Part shown: piece after piece, positions 18,423 through 30,733 of the stretch
Layout of the letters: every line of letters begins with the position of its first letter
How positions within the stretch are numbered: the first letter of the stretch is position 1
Origin: Alkalilacustris brevis
GTDB taxonomy: Bacteria > Pseudomonadota > Alphaproteobacteria > Rhodobacterales > Rhodobacteraceae
Length of the DNA stretch: 64,000 nucleotides
Assembly: GCF_003350345.1 (NCBI RefSeq)
Contig: NZ_QNVJ01000085.1
Span: 1 to 64,000 of the forward strand
Direction of reading: 5' to 3'
Translations under genes and position numbers: made by a program
Notes under the pieces: model-generated
What the model saw: only the letters and a program-made list of their open reading frames with translations
Database searches by the model: none
What the model was told of the DNA's origin: nothing

Positions 18423-20386
18423 CACTGCGCCCCCCCGCTCAGCGTGACCCAGGTGACAAGGATCGCGATCCCGATCACCATGGCGAACACATAATGGAAG
18501 ATGTAGCCCGACTGCGCCCGCCCGGCGAGCCGCGTCAGGTAGGGCACGACCCCCATGGCCAGCCCGTTGATGGCCCCGTCGATCACCGTGCCATCACCCT
18601 TCTTCCACAGGAAGCGGCCAAGCGCCTTTGCCGGGCGCACGAAAACCCAGTCGTAGATTTCATCGAAATACCACTTGTTCAGCAGGAACTGGTAGAGCGG
18701 CCACTGGCTTTCGGCCAGCTTGCCGGGCAGGTCGGGCCGGCGGATATAGAACTGATACGCCAGCGCCAGGCCCAGCAGCATGGCCACAAAGGGCGCGGCC
18801 TTGACCCAGTCGGGCACGTAATGCGCATCGTCCAGCACGGTGTTGCCCTCGGCCATGAAGATGGCGCCGGCGAACCACTCGTTCACCTGCTCGATCGAGC
18901 CGAAGAACGGCCCGTACCAGACCATCCCGGCCAGCACCGCGCCCACCGACAGCACGATCAGCGGGATGGTCATCACCTGCGGGCTTTCATGGGCGTGCTC
19001 ATGGGTCTTGCGGTTGCCGCGCGGCTCGCCCCAGAAGGTCATGAACATCAGCCGCCAGGAATAGAACGAGGTCATCGCCGCGCCCACCACCAGGATCCAG
19101 AAGGCATACTCCGCCCCGGCGGCATAGGTGCTTTCGATGATCGCATCCTTGGAGACGAACCCGGCAAAGCCATACATCGTCAGCGGAATGCCCACGCCGG
19201 TGATCGCCAGCGTGCCGATCATCATCGCCCAGAAGGTGACGGGAAATTTCTTGCGCAGCCCGCCATAGTTGCGCATGTCCTGCTCGTGATGCATCCCGGT
19301 GATGACCGAGCCCGCGCCAAGAAACAAGAGCGCCTTGAAGAAGGCGTGTGTGAACAGGTGGAAGATCGCCACCGAATAGACGCCCACACCCGCCGCCACG
19401 AACATGAAGCCCAGCTGCGAACAGGTGGAATAGGCGATCACCCGCTTGATGTCGTTCTGCACCAGCCCGACGCTTGCCGCGAAAAAAGCGGTGAAGGCGC
19501 CGATGGCGGTCACGAACAGCATGGCAGTGTCGGCGTATTCCATGATCGGCGACATGCGCGCCACCAGGAACACGCCTGCGGTGACCATCGTGGCGGCGTG
19601 GATGAGCGCCGAAACCGGGGTCGGGCCTTCCATCGCGTCGGGTAGCCAGGTGTGCAGGAAAAGCTGCGCCGATTTGCCCATCGCGCCGATGAACAGCAGG
19701 AAGGCGATCAGGTTCACCGCGTTCCATTCCGTCCACAGGAAGGTGAGCGTGGTCTCCGAAAGCTCCGCGCCGCTGGCGAAGATCACGTCGAAGCTGATCG
19801 AATCCACCAGGAAGTACAGCGCCGCGATCCCCAGCAGGAACCCGAAATCGCCCACCCGGTTGACGACAAATGCCTTGATTGCCGCCGCGTTGGCCGAAGG
19901 TTTGCGATAGTAGAAGCCGATCAGCAGATACGAGGCCACGCCGACCCCTTCCCAGCCGAAGAAAAGCTGCAGCAGGTTGTCGGCCGTCACCAGCATCAGC
20001 ATCGCAAAGGTGAAAAAGGACAGATACGCGAAGAACCGCGCGCGGTAGGGCTCGCCCTCGCGCCAGTTCTCGTCATGCGCCATGTAGCCGAAGCTGTAGA
20101 GATGGACGAGCGCCGACACAGTGGTCACCACCACCAGCATCACCGCCGTCAGCCGGTCCAACCGGATCGCCCAGTCGGCCGTCAGCGTGCCGGAGTCCAC
20201 CCAGCGCAGGATCTGGATCTGCTGCGTGTCGCCATCGAAGGTCAGGAAAATCACCCAGGACAGGAAGGCGGCCAGAAACAGCAGCCCCGTCGTCAGGATC
20301 ATGCCTGCGCGCTCGCCGGTGATCCGCCAGCCGAAGCCGCAGATCAGCGCGCCGATAAGCGGTGCGAAAAGAACGATCTGCGCCAT
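18422..20386 (-). CDS. nuoL: NADH-quinone oxidoreductase subunit L
   Basis: At 654 residues it is within the usual range (610-700). Key blocks are [53 protein letters not shown] and [20 protein letters not shown]. The C-terminal ~130 residues form the long lateral helix and final membrane segment of the distal proton pump. The gene lies 4 bases after nuoK and is coupled to nuoM by a 1-base overlap. Confidence 0.97.
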   Translation of the reverse strand: MAQIVLFAPLIGALICGFGWRITGERAGMILTTGLLFLAAFLSWVIFLTFDGDTQQIQILRWVDSGTLTADWAIRLDRLTAVMLVVVTTVSALVHLYSFGYMAHDENWREGEPYRARFFAYLSFFTFAMLMLVTADNLLQLFFGWEGVGVASYLLIGFYYRKPSANAAAIKAFVVNRVGDFGFLLGIAALYFLVDSISFDVIFASGAELSETTLTFLWTEWNAVNLIAFLLFIGAMGKSAQLFLHTWLPDAMEGPTPVSALIHAATMVTAGVFLVARMSPIMEYADTAMLFVTAIGAFTAFFAASVGLVQNDIKRVIAYSTCSQLGFMFVAAGVGVYSVAIFHLFTHAFFKALLFLGAGSVITGMHHEQDMRNYGGLRKKFPVTFWAMMIGTLAITGVGIPLTMYGFAGFVSKDAIIESTYAAGAEYAFWILVVGAAMTSFYSWRLMFMTFWGEPRGNRKTHEHAHESPQVMTIPLIVLSVGAVLAGMVWYGPFFGSIEQVNEWFAGAIFMAEGNTVLDDAHYVPDWVKAAPFVAMLLGLALAYQFYIRRPDLPGKLAESQWPLYQFLLNKWYFDEIYDWVFVRPAKALGRFLWKKGDGTVIDGAINGLAMGVVPYLTRLAGRAQSGYIFHYVFAMVIGIAILVTWVTLSGGAQ

Positions 20387-20390
20387 GCCC

Positions 20391-20696
20391 TCAGCCCTTC
20401 ATCACATTGACGTCTTCGACGTCGATGGTGCCACGGTTGCGGAAGAAACAGACCAGGATCGCCAGCCCGATCGCCGCCTCGGCCGCGGCCACGGTCAGGA
20501 TGAACATGGTGAAGACCTGCCCCACCAGATCGCCCAGATGGCTGGAGAAGGCCACCAGGTTGATGTTGACCGACAGCAGCATCAGCTCGATCGACATCAG
20601 GATCACGATGACATTCTTCCGATTGAGGAAGATGCCGAAGATCCCGATGACGAACAGCACCGCCGCCACCGTCAGGTAATGTTCCAGTCCAACCAT
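20391..20696 (-). CDS. nuoK: NADH-quinone oxidoreductase subunit K
   Basis: A 101-residue subunit with three membrane helices and the expected sequence: [20 protein letters not shown] carries the membrane-embedded Glu used in proton transfer, and [17 protein letters not shown] holds the second. Length matches the family (about 101). The 84-base gap before it contains a hairpin at 20722-20743. Confidence 0.97.
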   Translation of the reverse strand: MVGLEHYLTVAAVLFVIGIFGIFLNRKNVIVILMSIELMLLSVNINLVAFSSHLGDLVGQVFTMFILTVAAAEAAIGLAILVCFFRNRGTIDVEDVNVMKG

Positions 20697-20721
20697 GCCG
20701 TCCCTCGTTTGCTTCCGGCAC

Positions 20722-20743
20722 GCGCGGCCCTTGCCGGCCGCGC
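20722..20743 (-). other. Intra-operon hairpin between nuoJ and nuoK
   Basis: GCGCGGCC (20722-20729) pairs perfectly with GGCCGCGC (20736-20743) around a 6-base loop, 26 bases before the nuoK start and without a U-tract. It could be a processing or stability element in the long nuo mRNA. Confidence 0.5.
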
Positions 20744-20780
20744 CCTTATACCTTGCGTTTCACCGGCCCCGGCGCACGAC

Positions 20781-21398
20781 TCAGCGCAGCCCCTGCCCCG
20801 GTTTCACATCCTTCAATTCCATCGCCTTGGCCGGGTCGCGATACATCTGCGCCAGCACGTCCTGGCGCTTCACCCCTTCGCGGTGGCGCAACGTCAGCAC
20901 GATCGCCCCGATCATCGCCACCAGCAGGATCAGCCCCGCCGCTTGGAACAGATACACATATTGGTCATAGATCAGCAGCCCCAGCGCCTTGGTGTTGTGC
21001 ACCTCGGCCATGTCGGGGGTTACGGCCTGACGCAGCCCCATCGCGCCATCGGCGGTGACCCAGGCGCCATAAGCCAGCGCCATCTGCATCAGGATCACCA
21101 CGGCGATCAGCGAGGCCAGCGGCATGTAGCGCGCCATCCCCGCCTTGAGTGCTGCGAAATCCACGTCCAGCATCATCACCACGAACAAGAACAGCACCGC
21201 CACCGCGCCCACATAGACGATGATCAGCAGCATCGCGATGAACTCGGCCCCCAGCAGCACGAACAGCCCCGCCGAGGACAGGAAAGCCAGGATCAGCCAC
21301 AGCACCGAATGCACCGGGTTGCGCGAGACAACCACCAGAAAGCCGGCCGCGACCACCACGATGGCGAAGGCGTAAAAGGCGTAATCGGCAACACCCAT
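20781..21398 (-). CDS. nuoJ: NADH-quinone oxidoreductase subunit J
   Basis: A 205-residue membrane subunit with five hydrophobic helices. [20 protein letters not shown] and [20 protein letters not shown] are the signature TM1-TM3 region, including the pi-bulge-type helix seen in Nqo10. It lies at the junction between the quinone and proton-pumping modules. It follows nuoI by 54 bases and precedes nuoK by 84. Confidence 0.96.
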   Translation of the reverse strand: MGVADYAFYAFAIVVVAAGFLVVVSRNPVHSVLWLILAFLSSAGLFVLLGAEFIAMLLIIVYVGAVAVLFLFVVMMLDVDFAALKAGMARYMPLASLIAVVILMQMALAYGAWVTADGAMGLRQAVTPDMAEVHNTKALGLLIYDQYVYLFQAAGLILLVAMIGAIVLTLRHREGVKRQDVLAQMYRDPAKAMELKDVKPGQGLR

Positions 21399-21452
21399 TG
21401 GCTTTTTCCCTTTCCTCGGGCCGCGTGTTGGCCCGGCTGTCGCTTTGGCGCC

Positions 21453-21944
21453 TCAGCGATAGGGCGCGTCGATTTCCAGGTTGCGGGCAATTTCCGCCTC
21501 CCACCGATCGCCGTTCTCCAGCAGCTTTTCCTTGTTGTAGAAAAGCTCTTCGCGGGTTTCGGTGGCGAATTCGAAATTCGGCCCCTCGACGATGGCATCC
21601 ACCGGGCAGGCCTCCTGGCAAAAGCCGCAATAGATGCACTTGGTCATGTCGATGTCATAGCGCGTGGTGCGGCGCGAGCCGTCCTCGCGCGGCTCGGCAT
21701 CGATGGTGATGGCCTGCGCCGGGCAGATCGCCTCGCACAGTTTGCAGGCGATGCAGCGTTCCTCGCCGTTCGGGTAACGCCGCAATGCATGTTCGCCCCG
21801 AAAACGCGGCGAGAGATAGCCCTTCTCATGCGGGTAGTTCAGCGTCGGCTTGGGCGCCACGAAATAGCGCATCCCCAGCCCGAACCCTTTCAGGAAGTCG
21901 ACCAGCAGGAAGTATTTGACGGCACGCCGGATATCGATGCCCAT
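21453..21944 (-). CDS. nuoI: NADH-quinone oxidoreductase subunit I
   Basis: The start [20 protein letters not shown] gives 163 residues and lies 1 base after the nuoH stop. Two ferredoxin motifs, [16 protein letters not shown] and [16 protein letters not shown], hold clusters N6a and N6b that carry electrons towards N2 in NuoB. The [10 protein letters not shown] context is typical of alphaproteobacterial and mitochondrial TYKY subunits. Confidence 0.97.
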   Translation of the reverse strand: MGIDIRRAVKYFLLVDFLKGFGLGMRYFVAPKPTLNYPHEKGYLSPRFRGEHALRRYPNGEERCIACKLCEAICPAQAITIDAEPREDGSRRTTRYDIDMTKCIYCGFCQEACPVDAIVEGPNFEFATETREELFYNKEKLLENGDRWEAEIARNLEIDAPYR

Positions 21945-21945
21945 C

Positions 21946-22983
21946 TCAGCCCCCAATCGCCCAGCGGGCATAGGCCCCGCCGAACAGCTCGAATTTCGCG
22001 AAGAAGGCCACCAGCACGACCCAGCCCAGCGACAGCGGCAGGAACACTTTCCAGCCGATCCGCATCAGCTGGTCATAGCGGTAGCGCGGCACGATGGCCT
22101 TCACCATGGCGAACATGAAGAAGAAGAACGCCATCTTCAGGAACATCCAGTGGAACCCGTCGGGCAGCCCCGGAATGGGCGACAGCCAGCCGCCGAAGAA
22201 CAGCAGGCTCATCAGCGCGCACATCAGGAAGATGGCGATGTATTCGCCCGCCATGAACAGCAGATACGGCGTGGAGCCGTATTCGACCATGAAGCCCGCC
22301 ACCAGTTCCGACTCGGCCTCGGGCAAATCAAATGGCGGGCGGTTGGTCTCGGCCAGTGCCGAGATGAAGAACAGAACCACCATCGGCAGATGCGGCAGCC
22401 AGTACCACGAGAACAGGCCATAAGCGCCATCCTGCGCGGCCACGATCTGCCCGAAATTGAGCGACCCGGTGGTGATGATCACCCCGATGATGATCAGCCC
22501 CAGCGACACCTCATAGGAAATCATCTGCGCCGCCGAACGCAGGCTACCGAGGAAAGCGTATTTCGAGTTCGACGCCCAGCCGCCCATGATCACGCCGTAG
22601 ACCTCGAGCGACGACACGGCAAAGACGAACAGGATCGCCACGTTGATATCGGCCAGCACCCAGCCATCGTTGAACGGAATCACCGCCCAGGCAGTCACCG
22701 CCAGCACGAACGACAGAAGCGGCGCCAGAAAATACACCGGCCGGTCCACGCCGGCGGGCACGACGACCTCTTTCACCACATATTTCAGCGCATCGGCCAC
22801 CGATTGCAGGATCCCCCAGGGGCCAACCACGTTCGGCCCGCGCCGCATCTGCACCGCCGCCCAGACCTTGCGGTCGGCATAGACCAGAAACAGCAGCGAA
22901 ATCATGACGAAGCCGACGACCAGCAGGCTCTGGGCCACGATCAGAAGAAACGTGCCGAACCCTGTGTTGAGAAACTCAGCCAT
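21946..22983 (-). CDS. nuoH: NADH-quinone oxidoreductase subunit H
   Basis: A 345-residue membrane subunit forming much of the quinone chamber. [23 protein letters not shown], here split over TM1 and loop 1, is the most conserved block; [20 protein letters not shown] is the diagnostic acidic loop. It adjoins nuoI directly and follows a small lipoprotein gene. Confidence 0.97.
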   Translation of the reverse strand: MAEFLNTGFGTFLLIVAQSLLVVGFVMISLLFLVYADRKVWAAVQMRRGPNVVGPWGILQSVADALKYVVKEVVVPAGVDRPVYFLAPLLSFVLAVTAWAVIPFNDGWVLADINVAILFVFAVSSLEVYGVIMGGWASNSKYAFLGSLRSAAQMISYEVSLGLIIIGVIITTGSLNFGQIVAAQDGAYGLFSWYWLPHLPMVVLFFISALAETNRPPFDLPEAESELVAGFMVEYGSTPYLLFMAGEYIAIFLMCALMSLLFFGGWLSPIPGLPDGFHWMFLKMAFFFFMFAMVKAIVPRYRYDQLMRIGWKVFLPLSLGWVVLVAFFAKFELFGGAYARWAIGG

Positions 22984-22996
22984 CTTGTCCTTACCC

Positions 22997-23398
22997 TCAG
23001 ACCGTCGGTATGCCCTGTTCTTCGCAATCGGCCACCGTGACCTCGGCGTCGATCGTCAATGCGCCGCGCGGCAGTGCCGACGAGATGGTGTAAACAGCAT
23101 CTCCGCGCCAGATACCACCCTCGCGGCGCACATTCGTCCGCACGTGACGCGCGAAACCGTAGCCACGGATCAGCGAGTAACGCGCTGCAGCGCAGCGTGC
23201 ATAATCCGCCACGTCGGCATTGTCACGCGCGCCGCGCATCGCCACCTGAAAATTCACCAGTTCACCATCCATCAGCCGCGTCTCGATCCCCAGGTATTCC
23301 GGCGCGAATTCCGCGCCGTTGCCGCGCGGCGGCGCGTTGCAGCCGACCAGCACAAGCCCCGCAAGGACCAGGCCGAAAAGGCTGCCGCGTGCCACCAT
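22997..23398 (-). CDS. Small lipoprotein encoded between nuoG and nuoH
   Basis: A 133-residue protein with an N-terminal hydrophobic segment and the lipobox LVLVGC (lipidated Cys at residue 20), so probably anchored in an envelope membrane facing the periplasm. I do not recognise the family. The mature part has an Arg/Ala-rich central region ([23 protein letters not shown]) with three further cysteines. It lies 6 bases after nuoG and 13 before nuoH, so it must be co-transcribed with complex I. Function unknown. Confidence 0.8.
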   Translation of the reverse strand: MVARGSLFGLVLAGLVLVGCNAPPRGNGAEFAPEYLGIETRLMDGELVNFQVAMRGARDNADVADYARCAAARYSLIRGYGFARHVRTNVRREGGIWRGDAVYTISSALPRGALTIDAEVTVADCEEQGIPTV

Positions 23399-23404
23399 GC
23401 CGTA

Positions 23405-25420
23405 TCACTCTGCCGCCAGCGGCGCGATACGCCGCGCATGGGCCAGCGCACTCAGTTCGGCCATCTTCTCAGACGCCCGCGCAATCGGGTTGGTCAGGTA
23501 GAAATCGCTGACCGCGCTGCCAAAGGGGCCGCTTTCGGGCCGGGCCGCCGGCAGGGGTTGCCAGTCATTGACCGGCAGTTCATCGATCTCGCCCAGATGC
23601 GGTACCGCCGCGACCAGCGCCCGGCGCAGCGCCGCGACCGAGTCGTAAGCCAGCGGCGCGCCCAGCTCGCCCGATAGCGCGCGCAGGATCGCCCAGTTCT
23701 CGCGCGCGTCGCCCGGCGGGAATCCGCAGCGCAGGGCAATCTGCGGGCGCCCCTCGGTATTGACGAACAGCCCCGGCTCTTCGGTCCAGGCAGCAGCCGG
23801 CAGGATGATGTCGGCGCGATGCGCGCCCCGGTCACCATGGCTGCCCTGATAGATCACCAGCGGGCCTTCGGGCAGGTCGACTTCGTCGACACCCAGCGCG
23901 TAGACCACGTCGGCACGGTCGAGCGCGGCCTCGATGCCGCCCTCGCAGGTGGCGCCGACATCCATCGCCCCCACGCGGCCGGCGGCGCTGTGCAGCACCA
24001 GCAGGCCCGCGCCGCTCACCTCGGCCAGTTTCATCGCCTGCGCCAGCACGGCCTCGCCATCAGCACCGGTCAGCGCGCCCTGCCCCACGATCACCAGGCC
24101 GGGCGTATCGCTGGCCTGCGCCCCGGCCGCGAGACCGGCCAGCGCGGCGCGATCGTCACCATGCTCGGTCACGTCATAGGTCAGATCGACGGCTGCGCCG
24201 AAACGGTGCACCTCGGCGCCCGCCAGCCAGGCCTTGCGGATGCGTGCGTTGAGCACCGGCGCCTCGGCGCGCGGATTGGTGCCGACAAGGTAGATGGTCT
24301 TGGCGCTGTCGATATCCTCGATCGCCGCCGTGCCGACATAGGCCGAACGGCTGCCTGCAGGCAGCCTGGCGCCGTCCACACGGCACTCGACCACGCCGCC
24401 CTGCCCCTCGACCAGTTGCTTGAGCGCGAACGCCGCTTCGACTGGGGCCAGATCGCCCACCAGCCCGGCAAGCTTCTTCGCGGCCTTAACGGCCTGCGCT
24501 GCCGCTGCCAGCGCCTCGGGCCAGGTGGCAGGGCGCAGTTTGCCGTTCTCGCGGATATAGGGGCGGTCGAGCCGCTGGCGGCGCAGCCCGTCCCAGACAA
24601 AGCGCGTCTTGTCGGAAATCCATTCCTCGTTCACGCCATCATGGTTGCGCGGCAGCATGCGCATGACCTCGCGGCCCTTGGTATCGACCCGAATGTTCGA
24701 GCCCAGCGCATCCATCACGTCGATGGTCTCGGTCTTTTTCAGCTCCCAGGGGCGCGCGGTGAAGGCATAGGGCTTGGAAACCAGCGCGCCCACCGGGCAC
24801 AGGTCGATGATGTTGCCCGAAAGCTCGCTGTCGATCAGCGCACCCAGATAGGTGGTGATCTCGGCATCCTCGCCGCGGCCGGTCTGGCCCATTACCGTCT
24901 GGCCCGCCACCTCGGTGGTGAAGCGCACGCAGCGCGTGCACGAGATGCAGCGCGTCATGTGGGTCTCGATCAGCGGGCCAAGATCCAGATCATCGGTCGC
25001 GCGCTTGGCTTCGCGAAAGCGCGAGAAATCAACACCGTAGGCCATGGCCTGATCCTGCAGGTCGCATTCGCCGCCCTGGTCGCAGATCGGGCAGTCCAGC
25101 GGGTGATTGATGAGCAGGAACTCCATCACCCCCTCGCGCGCCTTCTTCACCATCGGGCTGTTGGTGCGCACCACCGGCGGCGCGCCTTCGGGGCCGGGGC
25201 GCAGATCGCGCACCTGCATCGCGCAGGATGCGGCGGGCTTGGGCGGGCCGCCCACCACCTCGACCAGGCACATCCGGCAATTGCCCGCGATCGACAGCCG
25301 CTCGTGATAGCAAAACCGCGGGATTTCCTTGCCGGCCAGTTCACAGGCCTGGATCAGGGTCATCGCCGGATCGACCTCGATCTCGGTGTCGTCGATGATG
25401 ATCTTGCGCAGATCGGTCAT
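23405..25420 (-). CDS. nuoG: NADH-quinone oxidoreductase subunit G
   Basis: A 671-residue peripheral-arm subunit. N-terminal iron-sulfur ligands are visible in order: the [2Fe-2S] set ([19 protein letters not shown]), the His/Cys N5 set, [15 protein letters not shown] and the N4 set [13 protein letters not shown] with DLCPVGAL. A molybdopterin-oxidoreductase-like C-terminal domain follows. The size fits alphaproteobacterial Nqo3. I did not see the extra N7 cluster cysteines in the C-terminal half. The nuoG stop lies 6 bases before the lipoprotein gene. Confidence 0.96.
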   Translation of the reverse strand: MTDLRKIIIDDTEIEVDPAMTLIQACELAGKEIPRFCYHERLSIAGNCRMCLVEVVGGPPKPAASCAMQVRDLRPGPEGAPPVVRTNSPMVKKAREGVMEFLLINHPLDCPICDQGGECDLQDQAMAYGVDFSRFREAKRATDDLDLGPLIETHMTRCISCTRCVRFTTEVAGQTVMGQTGRGEDAEITTYLGALIDSELSGNIIDLCPVGALVSKPYAFTARPWELKKTETIDVMDALGSNIRVDTKGREVMRMLPRNHDGVNEEWISDKTRFVWDGLRRQRLDRPYIRENGKLRPATWPEALAAAAQAVKAAKKLAGLVGDLAPVEAAFALKQLVEGQGGVVECRVDGARLPAGSRSAYVGTAAIEDIDSAKTIYLVGTNPRAEAPVLNARIRKAWLAGAEVHRFGAAVDLTYDVTEHGDDRAALAGLAAGAQASDTPGLVIVGQGALTGADGEAVLAQAMKLAEVSGAGLLVLHSAAGRVGAMDVGATCEGGIEAALDRADVVYALGVDEVDLPEGPLVIYQGSHGDRGAHRADIILPAAAWTEEPGLFVNTEGRPQIALRCGFPPGDARENWAILRALSGELGAPLAYDSVAALRRALVAAVPHLGEIDELPVNDWQPLPAARPESGPFGSAVSDFYLTNPIARASEKMAELSALAHARRIAPLAAE

Positions 25421-25424
25421 ATGC

Positions 25425-25841
25425 TCACCTGGCTCTCAGAAGCGCGCCGGCCTGGCTGCCTGCGGCGATTTCCGCATGGCCAAGGGCGCAATAGGTTTCG
25501 GGCTTGTTCTCGACGACGCCATTGGCGTCGAAATAACGCATCACATGGGCGCGCATCAGATCCTTCTCGGCGCGGTCCTCGATGAAATTGGTGATCTCCT
25601 CATCCGAGAACCCAAGCGCATTGGCATGGGCGCGCAGCGAATGCAGGAAACTGTAGGCGCGCAGCAGACGCGGGGCGATCTCGTCGCAATTCTTGCGCAC
25701 CTGGTCGGCCACCGCGATTGCGAAAAGGCCGTTATAGATTCGCTCGTTACTGCGCAGCGCCGTGTTGGTGTCGGACGGCGCCGCCGGTGCGGCCAGCGCC
25801 ATCGCGACACTCAGCGCGGCAGACAGGGTCAGGATGCGCAT
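25425..25841 (-). CDS. DUF5333-like exported protein in the nuo operon
   Basis: The start [22 protein letters not shown] is chosen because GGAGAGAG lies just before that ATG; longer readings overlap nuoF. The 138-residue protein has a clear signal peptide (cleavage near residue 19) and a helical mature part with two Cys (in [10 protein letters not shown] and ETYCALG). It resembles what I remember as DUF5333, known mainly from Rhodobacterales nuo operons. It is placed between nuoF and nuoG. A periplasmic role near complex I is inferred from position only. Confidence 0.75.
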   Translation of the reverse strand: MRILTLSAALSVAMALAAPAAPSDTNTALRSNERIYNGLFAIAVADQVRKNCDEIAPRLLRAYSFLHSLRAHANALGFSDEEITNFIEDRAEKDLMRAHVMRYFDANGVVENKPETYCALGHAEIAAGSQAGALLRAR

Positions 25842-25852
25842 GGCTCTCTCCA

Positions 25853-27151
<1,299 letters not shown>

Positions 27152-27164
27152 CTGCCTTATCCGT

Positions 27165-27386
27165 TCAGTTGTCCTGGCGCGCGCGCCAGATCTGGAATGT
27201 CACGATCAGCGCCCAGGCAAAGCCCGCCAGCGCAAGAAGATAGATCAGGAACTCGAACCGCACCGGCAGCCCGGCGACCTGCACGAGCAACGGCGCGAAG
27301 ATCGCAGCCAGCCCGGAGACCGCAATGACCAGTGCGGCGATCCGGCCCTGTCGCTGCAATCGGCGATCGCGGTCAGGATCACGCAT
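27165..27386 (-). CDS. DUF5337-like two-helix membrane protein
   Basis: A 73-residue protein with a charged, Arg-rich N-terminus ([15 protein letters not shown]) and two hydrophobic helices (about residues 17-35 and 44-64) ending in IWRARQDN. It resembles the DUF5337 family seen in Rhodobacterales complex I operons. Its ATG overlaps the stop of the upstream HhH-like gene by 1 base (TGATG) and it precedes nuoF by 13 bases. Function unknown; an assembly or accessory subunit role is inference. Confidence 0.75.
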   Translation of the reverse strand: MRDPDRDRRLQRQGRIAALVIAVSGLAAIFAPLLVQVAGLPVRFEFLIYLLALAGFAWALIVTFQIWRARQDN

Positions 27387-28027
27387 CAGGCGCCACCTTC
27401 GTTCGCCAGCTCACGCGCCTGACCCACCCAGTCATCGCGTTCGATCCGGCCACGCGCGCCAAGCTGTTCATCGGCCCAGGCGACCTGCGCTCCGGTCCAG
27501 CCGGCGATCTGGTCGTAATGCCAGATACCCAGCGCGTTCAGCTTTTCCTCAAGCTTGGGGCCGAGGCCCTTGATCTTCTTCAGGTCATCGGCTGCCCCCC
27601 CGCGCGGCGCGTCCAGCACGGCGGGCGCCTGCGTGGCATCCGGCTGCGCGCCCGCGGGATGGTCGCCGGTGGCGGGCGCGGCGCTGGTTTCGCCCTCGGC
27701 GGGTGTCGGGGTGGCCGTGGGTGCAGGCTTTTCCTCGGGTTGTACCCCGGCGGCCTGCGCGCCAGCCTGCGCGTTCTGCGGCGTCGGCGCGGCGGTGGGT
27801 GCGGGCTTTTCCTCGGGCGGCGCCGAAACCGCGGCGCCGGCGGCATCGCAAAGGAACTGAACGATCAGAAAGCCCAGCACCCCGGCCACGGCAAGCCCCA
27901 GGAGGGCCGAAAAGAACCATCCCCAGCCCCAGAGGCCGGCCATCAGGATGAACGCAACCACCCCGACCGCCGCGGCGATCAGCCACGATTTCATCTCGCA
28001 GCTCATGGATTCCAGGTTGTTGCTCAT
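27386..28027 (-). CDS. Membrane protein with C-terminal helix-hairpin-helix-like domain
   Basis: I start at MSNNLESMSCEMKSWLIAAA, with AAAAGGAG upstream, giving 213 residues. Two membrane helices (about 13-31 and 34-60) are followed by a Pro/Ala/Thr-rich linker in which EEKPAPTA occurs twice, then a ~60-residue domain (DDLKKIKGLGPKLEEKLNALGI and onwards). GLGPKLE-x-LNALGI is helix-hairpin-helix-like, and nearly the same domain ends the neighbouring NuoE. It lies 55 bases after nuoE and overlaps the DUF5337-like gene. It is probably one of the extra reading frames known from nqo/nuo clusters of this group; function unproven. Confidence 0.8.
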   Translation of the reverse strand: MSNNLESMSCEMKSWLIAAAVGVVAFILMAGLWGWGWFFSALLGLAVAGVLGFLIVQFLCDAAGAAVSAPPEEKPAPTAAPTPQNAQAGAQAAGVQPEEKPAPTATPTPAEGETSAAPATGDHPAGAQPDATQAPAVLDAPRGGAADDLKKIKGLGPKLEEKLNALGIWHYDQIAGWTGAQVAWADEQLGARGRIERDDWVGQARELANEGGA

Positions 28028-28082
28028 GATGTGGCTCCTTTTCGTGGCGATTCTGGTTGCTCTCGTCTCCCTAACGCTGCTC

Positions 28083-29198
28083 TCAGCTCTTGCCCTTGTC
28101 ACCCTTTATCCCGGCCAGAGCCTTTGCCTGACCCGGCCAGTCGTCGCGGCGCGCGCGGCCCCGCAGCCCTGCAACATTGGCCTCGATCCAGTCGAGTTCG
28201 GCCTCGTCCCAGGCGGCGATCTGGTTAAAATGGAAAACCCCCATCGCGTTGAGCGATGCCTCAAGTTTCGGCCCCAACCCGCTGATCTGCTTGAGATCGT
28301 CGGCGCCGCCCTTGCGCGGCGCCTTGAGCATTTCCGGCGCGTGGCCGGGGACGGCCTCGGCGCCTTTTGCGCTTGCGGCCGGCACGGCGGCCTTTGCGGC
28401 GCGCGCCTGCTGCACGCTCACGCCGGTGCCGTCGACGGGCTTGCCCGCGGCGGGTTTCGGCTCTTTCTGCTTGCCTTGCGCCGGGCTGACCTTGCCTTGC
28501 CAGGGCGTGATCAGCGGCACCTCGCTGCCGTTGATCCGCTTGATCGTGTCGCCCTGCGCAACCGCCAGCGCAACCGAGGCGTTATGTTCGGCCCGGCCCT
28601 GCTCGTGCGCGGTCAGGCTGGTCAGCGCGCCTGCCGGTTCGCTGGCATAGCGCCCGTTCTGCGGCCCCGCCTGCGGCACCCGGCCGGCGGCCAGTTCGTC
28701 GATGATCCCGGCCAGTCGCTCGGCGGTCAGATCCTCGTAGTAATCCTTGCCGATCTGGGCCATCGGCGCGTTGGCGCAGGCGCCCAGGCATTCCACCTCT
28801 TCCCAGCTGAACTTGCCGTCTTCGGACAGTTGATGCGCATGCGGCGCGATTTTTTCGCGACACACGGCGACCAGATCCTCGGCCCCGCAAATCATGCAGG
28901 TAGTTGTTCCGCAAACCTGAATATGCGCAACAGAACCAACGGGTTGAAGCTGAAACATGAAGTAGAATGTCGCAACTTCAAGCGCGCGAATATACGCCAT
29001 GCCCAGCATGTCGGCGACATGCTCGATCGCCGGGCGGCTCAGCCAGCCCTCCTGTTCCTGCGCGCGCCACAGCAGCGGGATGATCGCGCTGGCCTGACGC
29101 CCTTCGGGATACTTGGTGATCTGCGCCTCGGCCCAGGCCTGGTTGGCCGGCGTGAAGGCGAAGCTTTCGGGCTGTTCGTGGTGCAAACGGCGAAGCAT
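28083..29198 (-). CDS. nuoE: NADH-quinone oxidoreductase subunit E with C-terminal extension
   Basis: The first ~175 residues are a normal thioredoxin-like 24-kDa subunit: the [2Fe-2S] N1a ligands Cys96, Cys101, Cys137 and Cys141 are in place (VCGTTTC and CLGAC). At 371 residues the protein is about 130-200 longer than usual. The extra part is a Lys/Ala/Pro-rich linker and a final domain ([22 protein letters not shown]) matching the C-terminal domain of the next gene's product. Extended NuoE proteins of this kind are seen in alphaproteobacteria. It lies 8 bases after a small exported-protein gene. Confidence 0.93.
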   Translation of the reverse strand: MLRRLHHEQPESFAFTPANQAWAEAQITKYPEGRQASAIIPLLWRAQEQEGWLSRPAIEHVADMLGMAYIRALEVATFYFMFQLQPVGSVAHIQVCGTTTCMICGAEDLVAVCREKIAPHAHQLSEDGKFSWEEVECLGACANAPMAQIGKDYYEDLTAERLAGIIDELAAGRVPQAGPQNGRYASEPAGALTSLTAHEQGRAEHNASVALAVAQGDTIKRINGSEVPLITPWQGKVSPAQGKQKEPKPAAGKPVDGTGVSVQQARAAKAAVPAASAKGAEAVPGHAPEMLKAPRKGGADDLKQISGLGPKLEASLNAMGVFHFNQIAAWDEAELDWIEANVAGLRGRARRDDWPGQAKALAGIKGDKGKS

Positions 29199-29206
29199 TC
29201 TCGGTC

Positions 29207-29521
29207 CTACTGGGTCAATATGCAGATCACGGGGATATTGGGCACATCGCGGCTTTCGGCTCCGCCATGCAGGATTTCATCGAGCAGCACGGCTTGGCGC
29301 CGCTCCAGCGCCTCCTCGGTATCGGCGATGAAGCAGAGATACATCTCGGCCTCCTTGCGCATCCCGAACAGCGCGTAGCCAACACCCGATGTGGCAAAAG
29401 GCTCGAACCCATCGGCGGCCAGCTCTCCGAGATGGCGGAACTCCGAGATTTCCGGCTCCAGCGCCTGCGCCCCGAAAGGCAGGCACGCCGCAACAAGGCT
29501 CGCGATTGCAATACGCTTCAT
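29207..29521 (-). CDS. Small exported protein encoded between nuoD and nuoE
   Basis: A 104-residue protein with a signal peptide ([20 protein letters not shown]) and a short mature part of about 84 residues with two Cys (YLCFIAD and VICILTQ), which could form a disulfide. I do not recognise the family. Its ATG overlaps the nuoD stop (ATGA), so its synthesis is tied to that of NuoD. A periplasmic location inside a cytoplasmic-facing complex I operon is unusual; the role is unknown. Confidence 0.78.
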   Translation of the reverse strand: MKRIAIASLVAACLPFGAQALEPEISEFRHLGELAADGFEPFATSGVGYALFGMRKEAEMYLCFIADTEEALERRQAVLLDEILHGGAESRDVPNIPVICILTQ

Positions 29522-30732
29522 CTGTCAACCTCCCCGAAAACGATATCCATGGTGCCGATGATGGCGGCCACATCGGCCAGCAGATGCCCCTTGGCCACAT
29601 GGTCCATCGCCTGCAGGTGCAGATAGCCCGGCGCGCGGATCTTGGCGCGATAGGGTTTGTTGGTGCCATCGGCCACCAGGTAAACGCCGAATTCGCCCTT
29701 GGGCGCCTCGACGGCGGCGTAGATTTCGCCCGCGGGCACGCGGAAGCCCTCGGTGTAAAGCTTGAAGTGATGGATCAACGCCTCCATCGAGGTCTTCATC
29801 TCGGCGCGGGGCGGCGGCGCGACCTTGCCGCGTGCCAGCACGTCGCCGGGCTCGCGGCGCAGCTTCTCGATGGCCTGGCGGATGATCTTCGTGCTCTCGC
29901 GCATCTCGGCCATGCGGCAGAGGTAACGATCGTAGCAATCGCCGTTCTTGCCCACCGGGATCTGGAAGTCGAACTCGTTATAGCATTCATAGGGCTGGGC
30001 GCGCCGCAGGTCCCAGGCCAGGCCCGAGCCGCGCACCATCACCCCGGAAAACGCCCAGTTCTGGATGTCTTCCTCGGTGACGACGCCGATATCGGCGTTG
30101 CGCTGCTTGAAGATGCGGTTCTCGGTCAGCAGCGTATCGATATCGTCCAGCACCCTGGGGAAGGTCTCGGTCCAGGCCTCAATGTCGTCGATCAGGTCGG
30201 GCGGCAGATCCTGATGCACGCCGCCGGGGCGGAAATAGGCCGAATGGAGCCGCGCCCCGCAGGCGCGCTCGTAGAAGATCATCAGCTTTTCGCGCTCTTC
30301 GAACCCCCAGAGCGGCGGGGTCAGCGCGCCCACGTCCATCGCCTGGGTGGTGACATTGAGCAGATGGTTCAGCACGCGCCCGATCTCGGAATAGAGCACC
30401 CGGATCATGGAGCCCCGGCGCGGCACCTCGATCCCGGCCAGACGCTCGATCGCGAGGCACCAGGCGTGTTCCTGGTTCATCGGCGCGACATAATCGAGCC
30501 GGTCGAAATAGGGCAGGTTCTGCAGGTAGGTGCGGCTTTCCATCAGCTTTTCGGTGCCGCGATGCAAAAGCCCGATATGCGGATCGGCGCGTTCGACCAC
30601 CTCGCCGTCAAGCTCAAGCACCATACGCAAAACACCATGCGCCGCAGGGTGTTGCGGGCCGAAGTTGATGTTGAAGTTGCGGATCTTCTGCTCCTTGGTC
30701 AGAACATCGCCGCTTGCACTGCCGTCCATCAT
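29518..30732 (-). CDS. nuoD: NADH-quinone oxidoreductase subunit D
   Basis: The start is [20 protein letters not shown] (404 residues), 1 base after the upstream sulfotransferase stop and behind GAGGTCTGAC; longer readings run into that gene. [17 protein letters not shown], the conserved GxQHPAAHG loop lining the quinone site, is present, as is [19 protein letters not shown]. It is the 49-kDa subunit homologous to hydrogenase large subunits and forms the quinone pocket with NuoB. Confidence 0.97.
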   Translation of the reverse strand: MMDGSASGDVLTKEQKIRNFNINFGPQHPAAHGVLRMVLELDGEVVERADPHIGLLHRGTEKLMESRTYLQNLPYFDRLDYVAPMNQEHAWCLAIERLAGIEVPRRGSMIRVLYSEIGRVLNHLLNVTTQAMDVGALTPPLWGFEEREKLMIFYERACGARLHSAYFRPGGVHQDLPPDLIDDIEAWTETFPRVLDDIDTLLTENRIFKQRNADIGVVTEEDIQNWAFSGVMVRGSGLAWDLRRAQPYECYNEFDFQIPVGKNGDCYDRYLCRMAEMRESTKIIRQAIEKLRREPGDVLARGKVAPPPRAEMKTSMEALIHHFKLYTEGFRVPAGEIYAAVEAPKGEFGVYLVADGTNKPYRAKIRAPGYLHLQAMDHVAKGHLLADVAAIIGTMDIVFGEVDR

Positions 30733-30733
30733 G

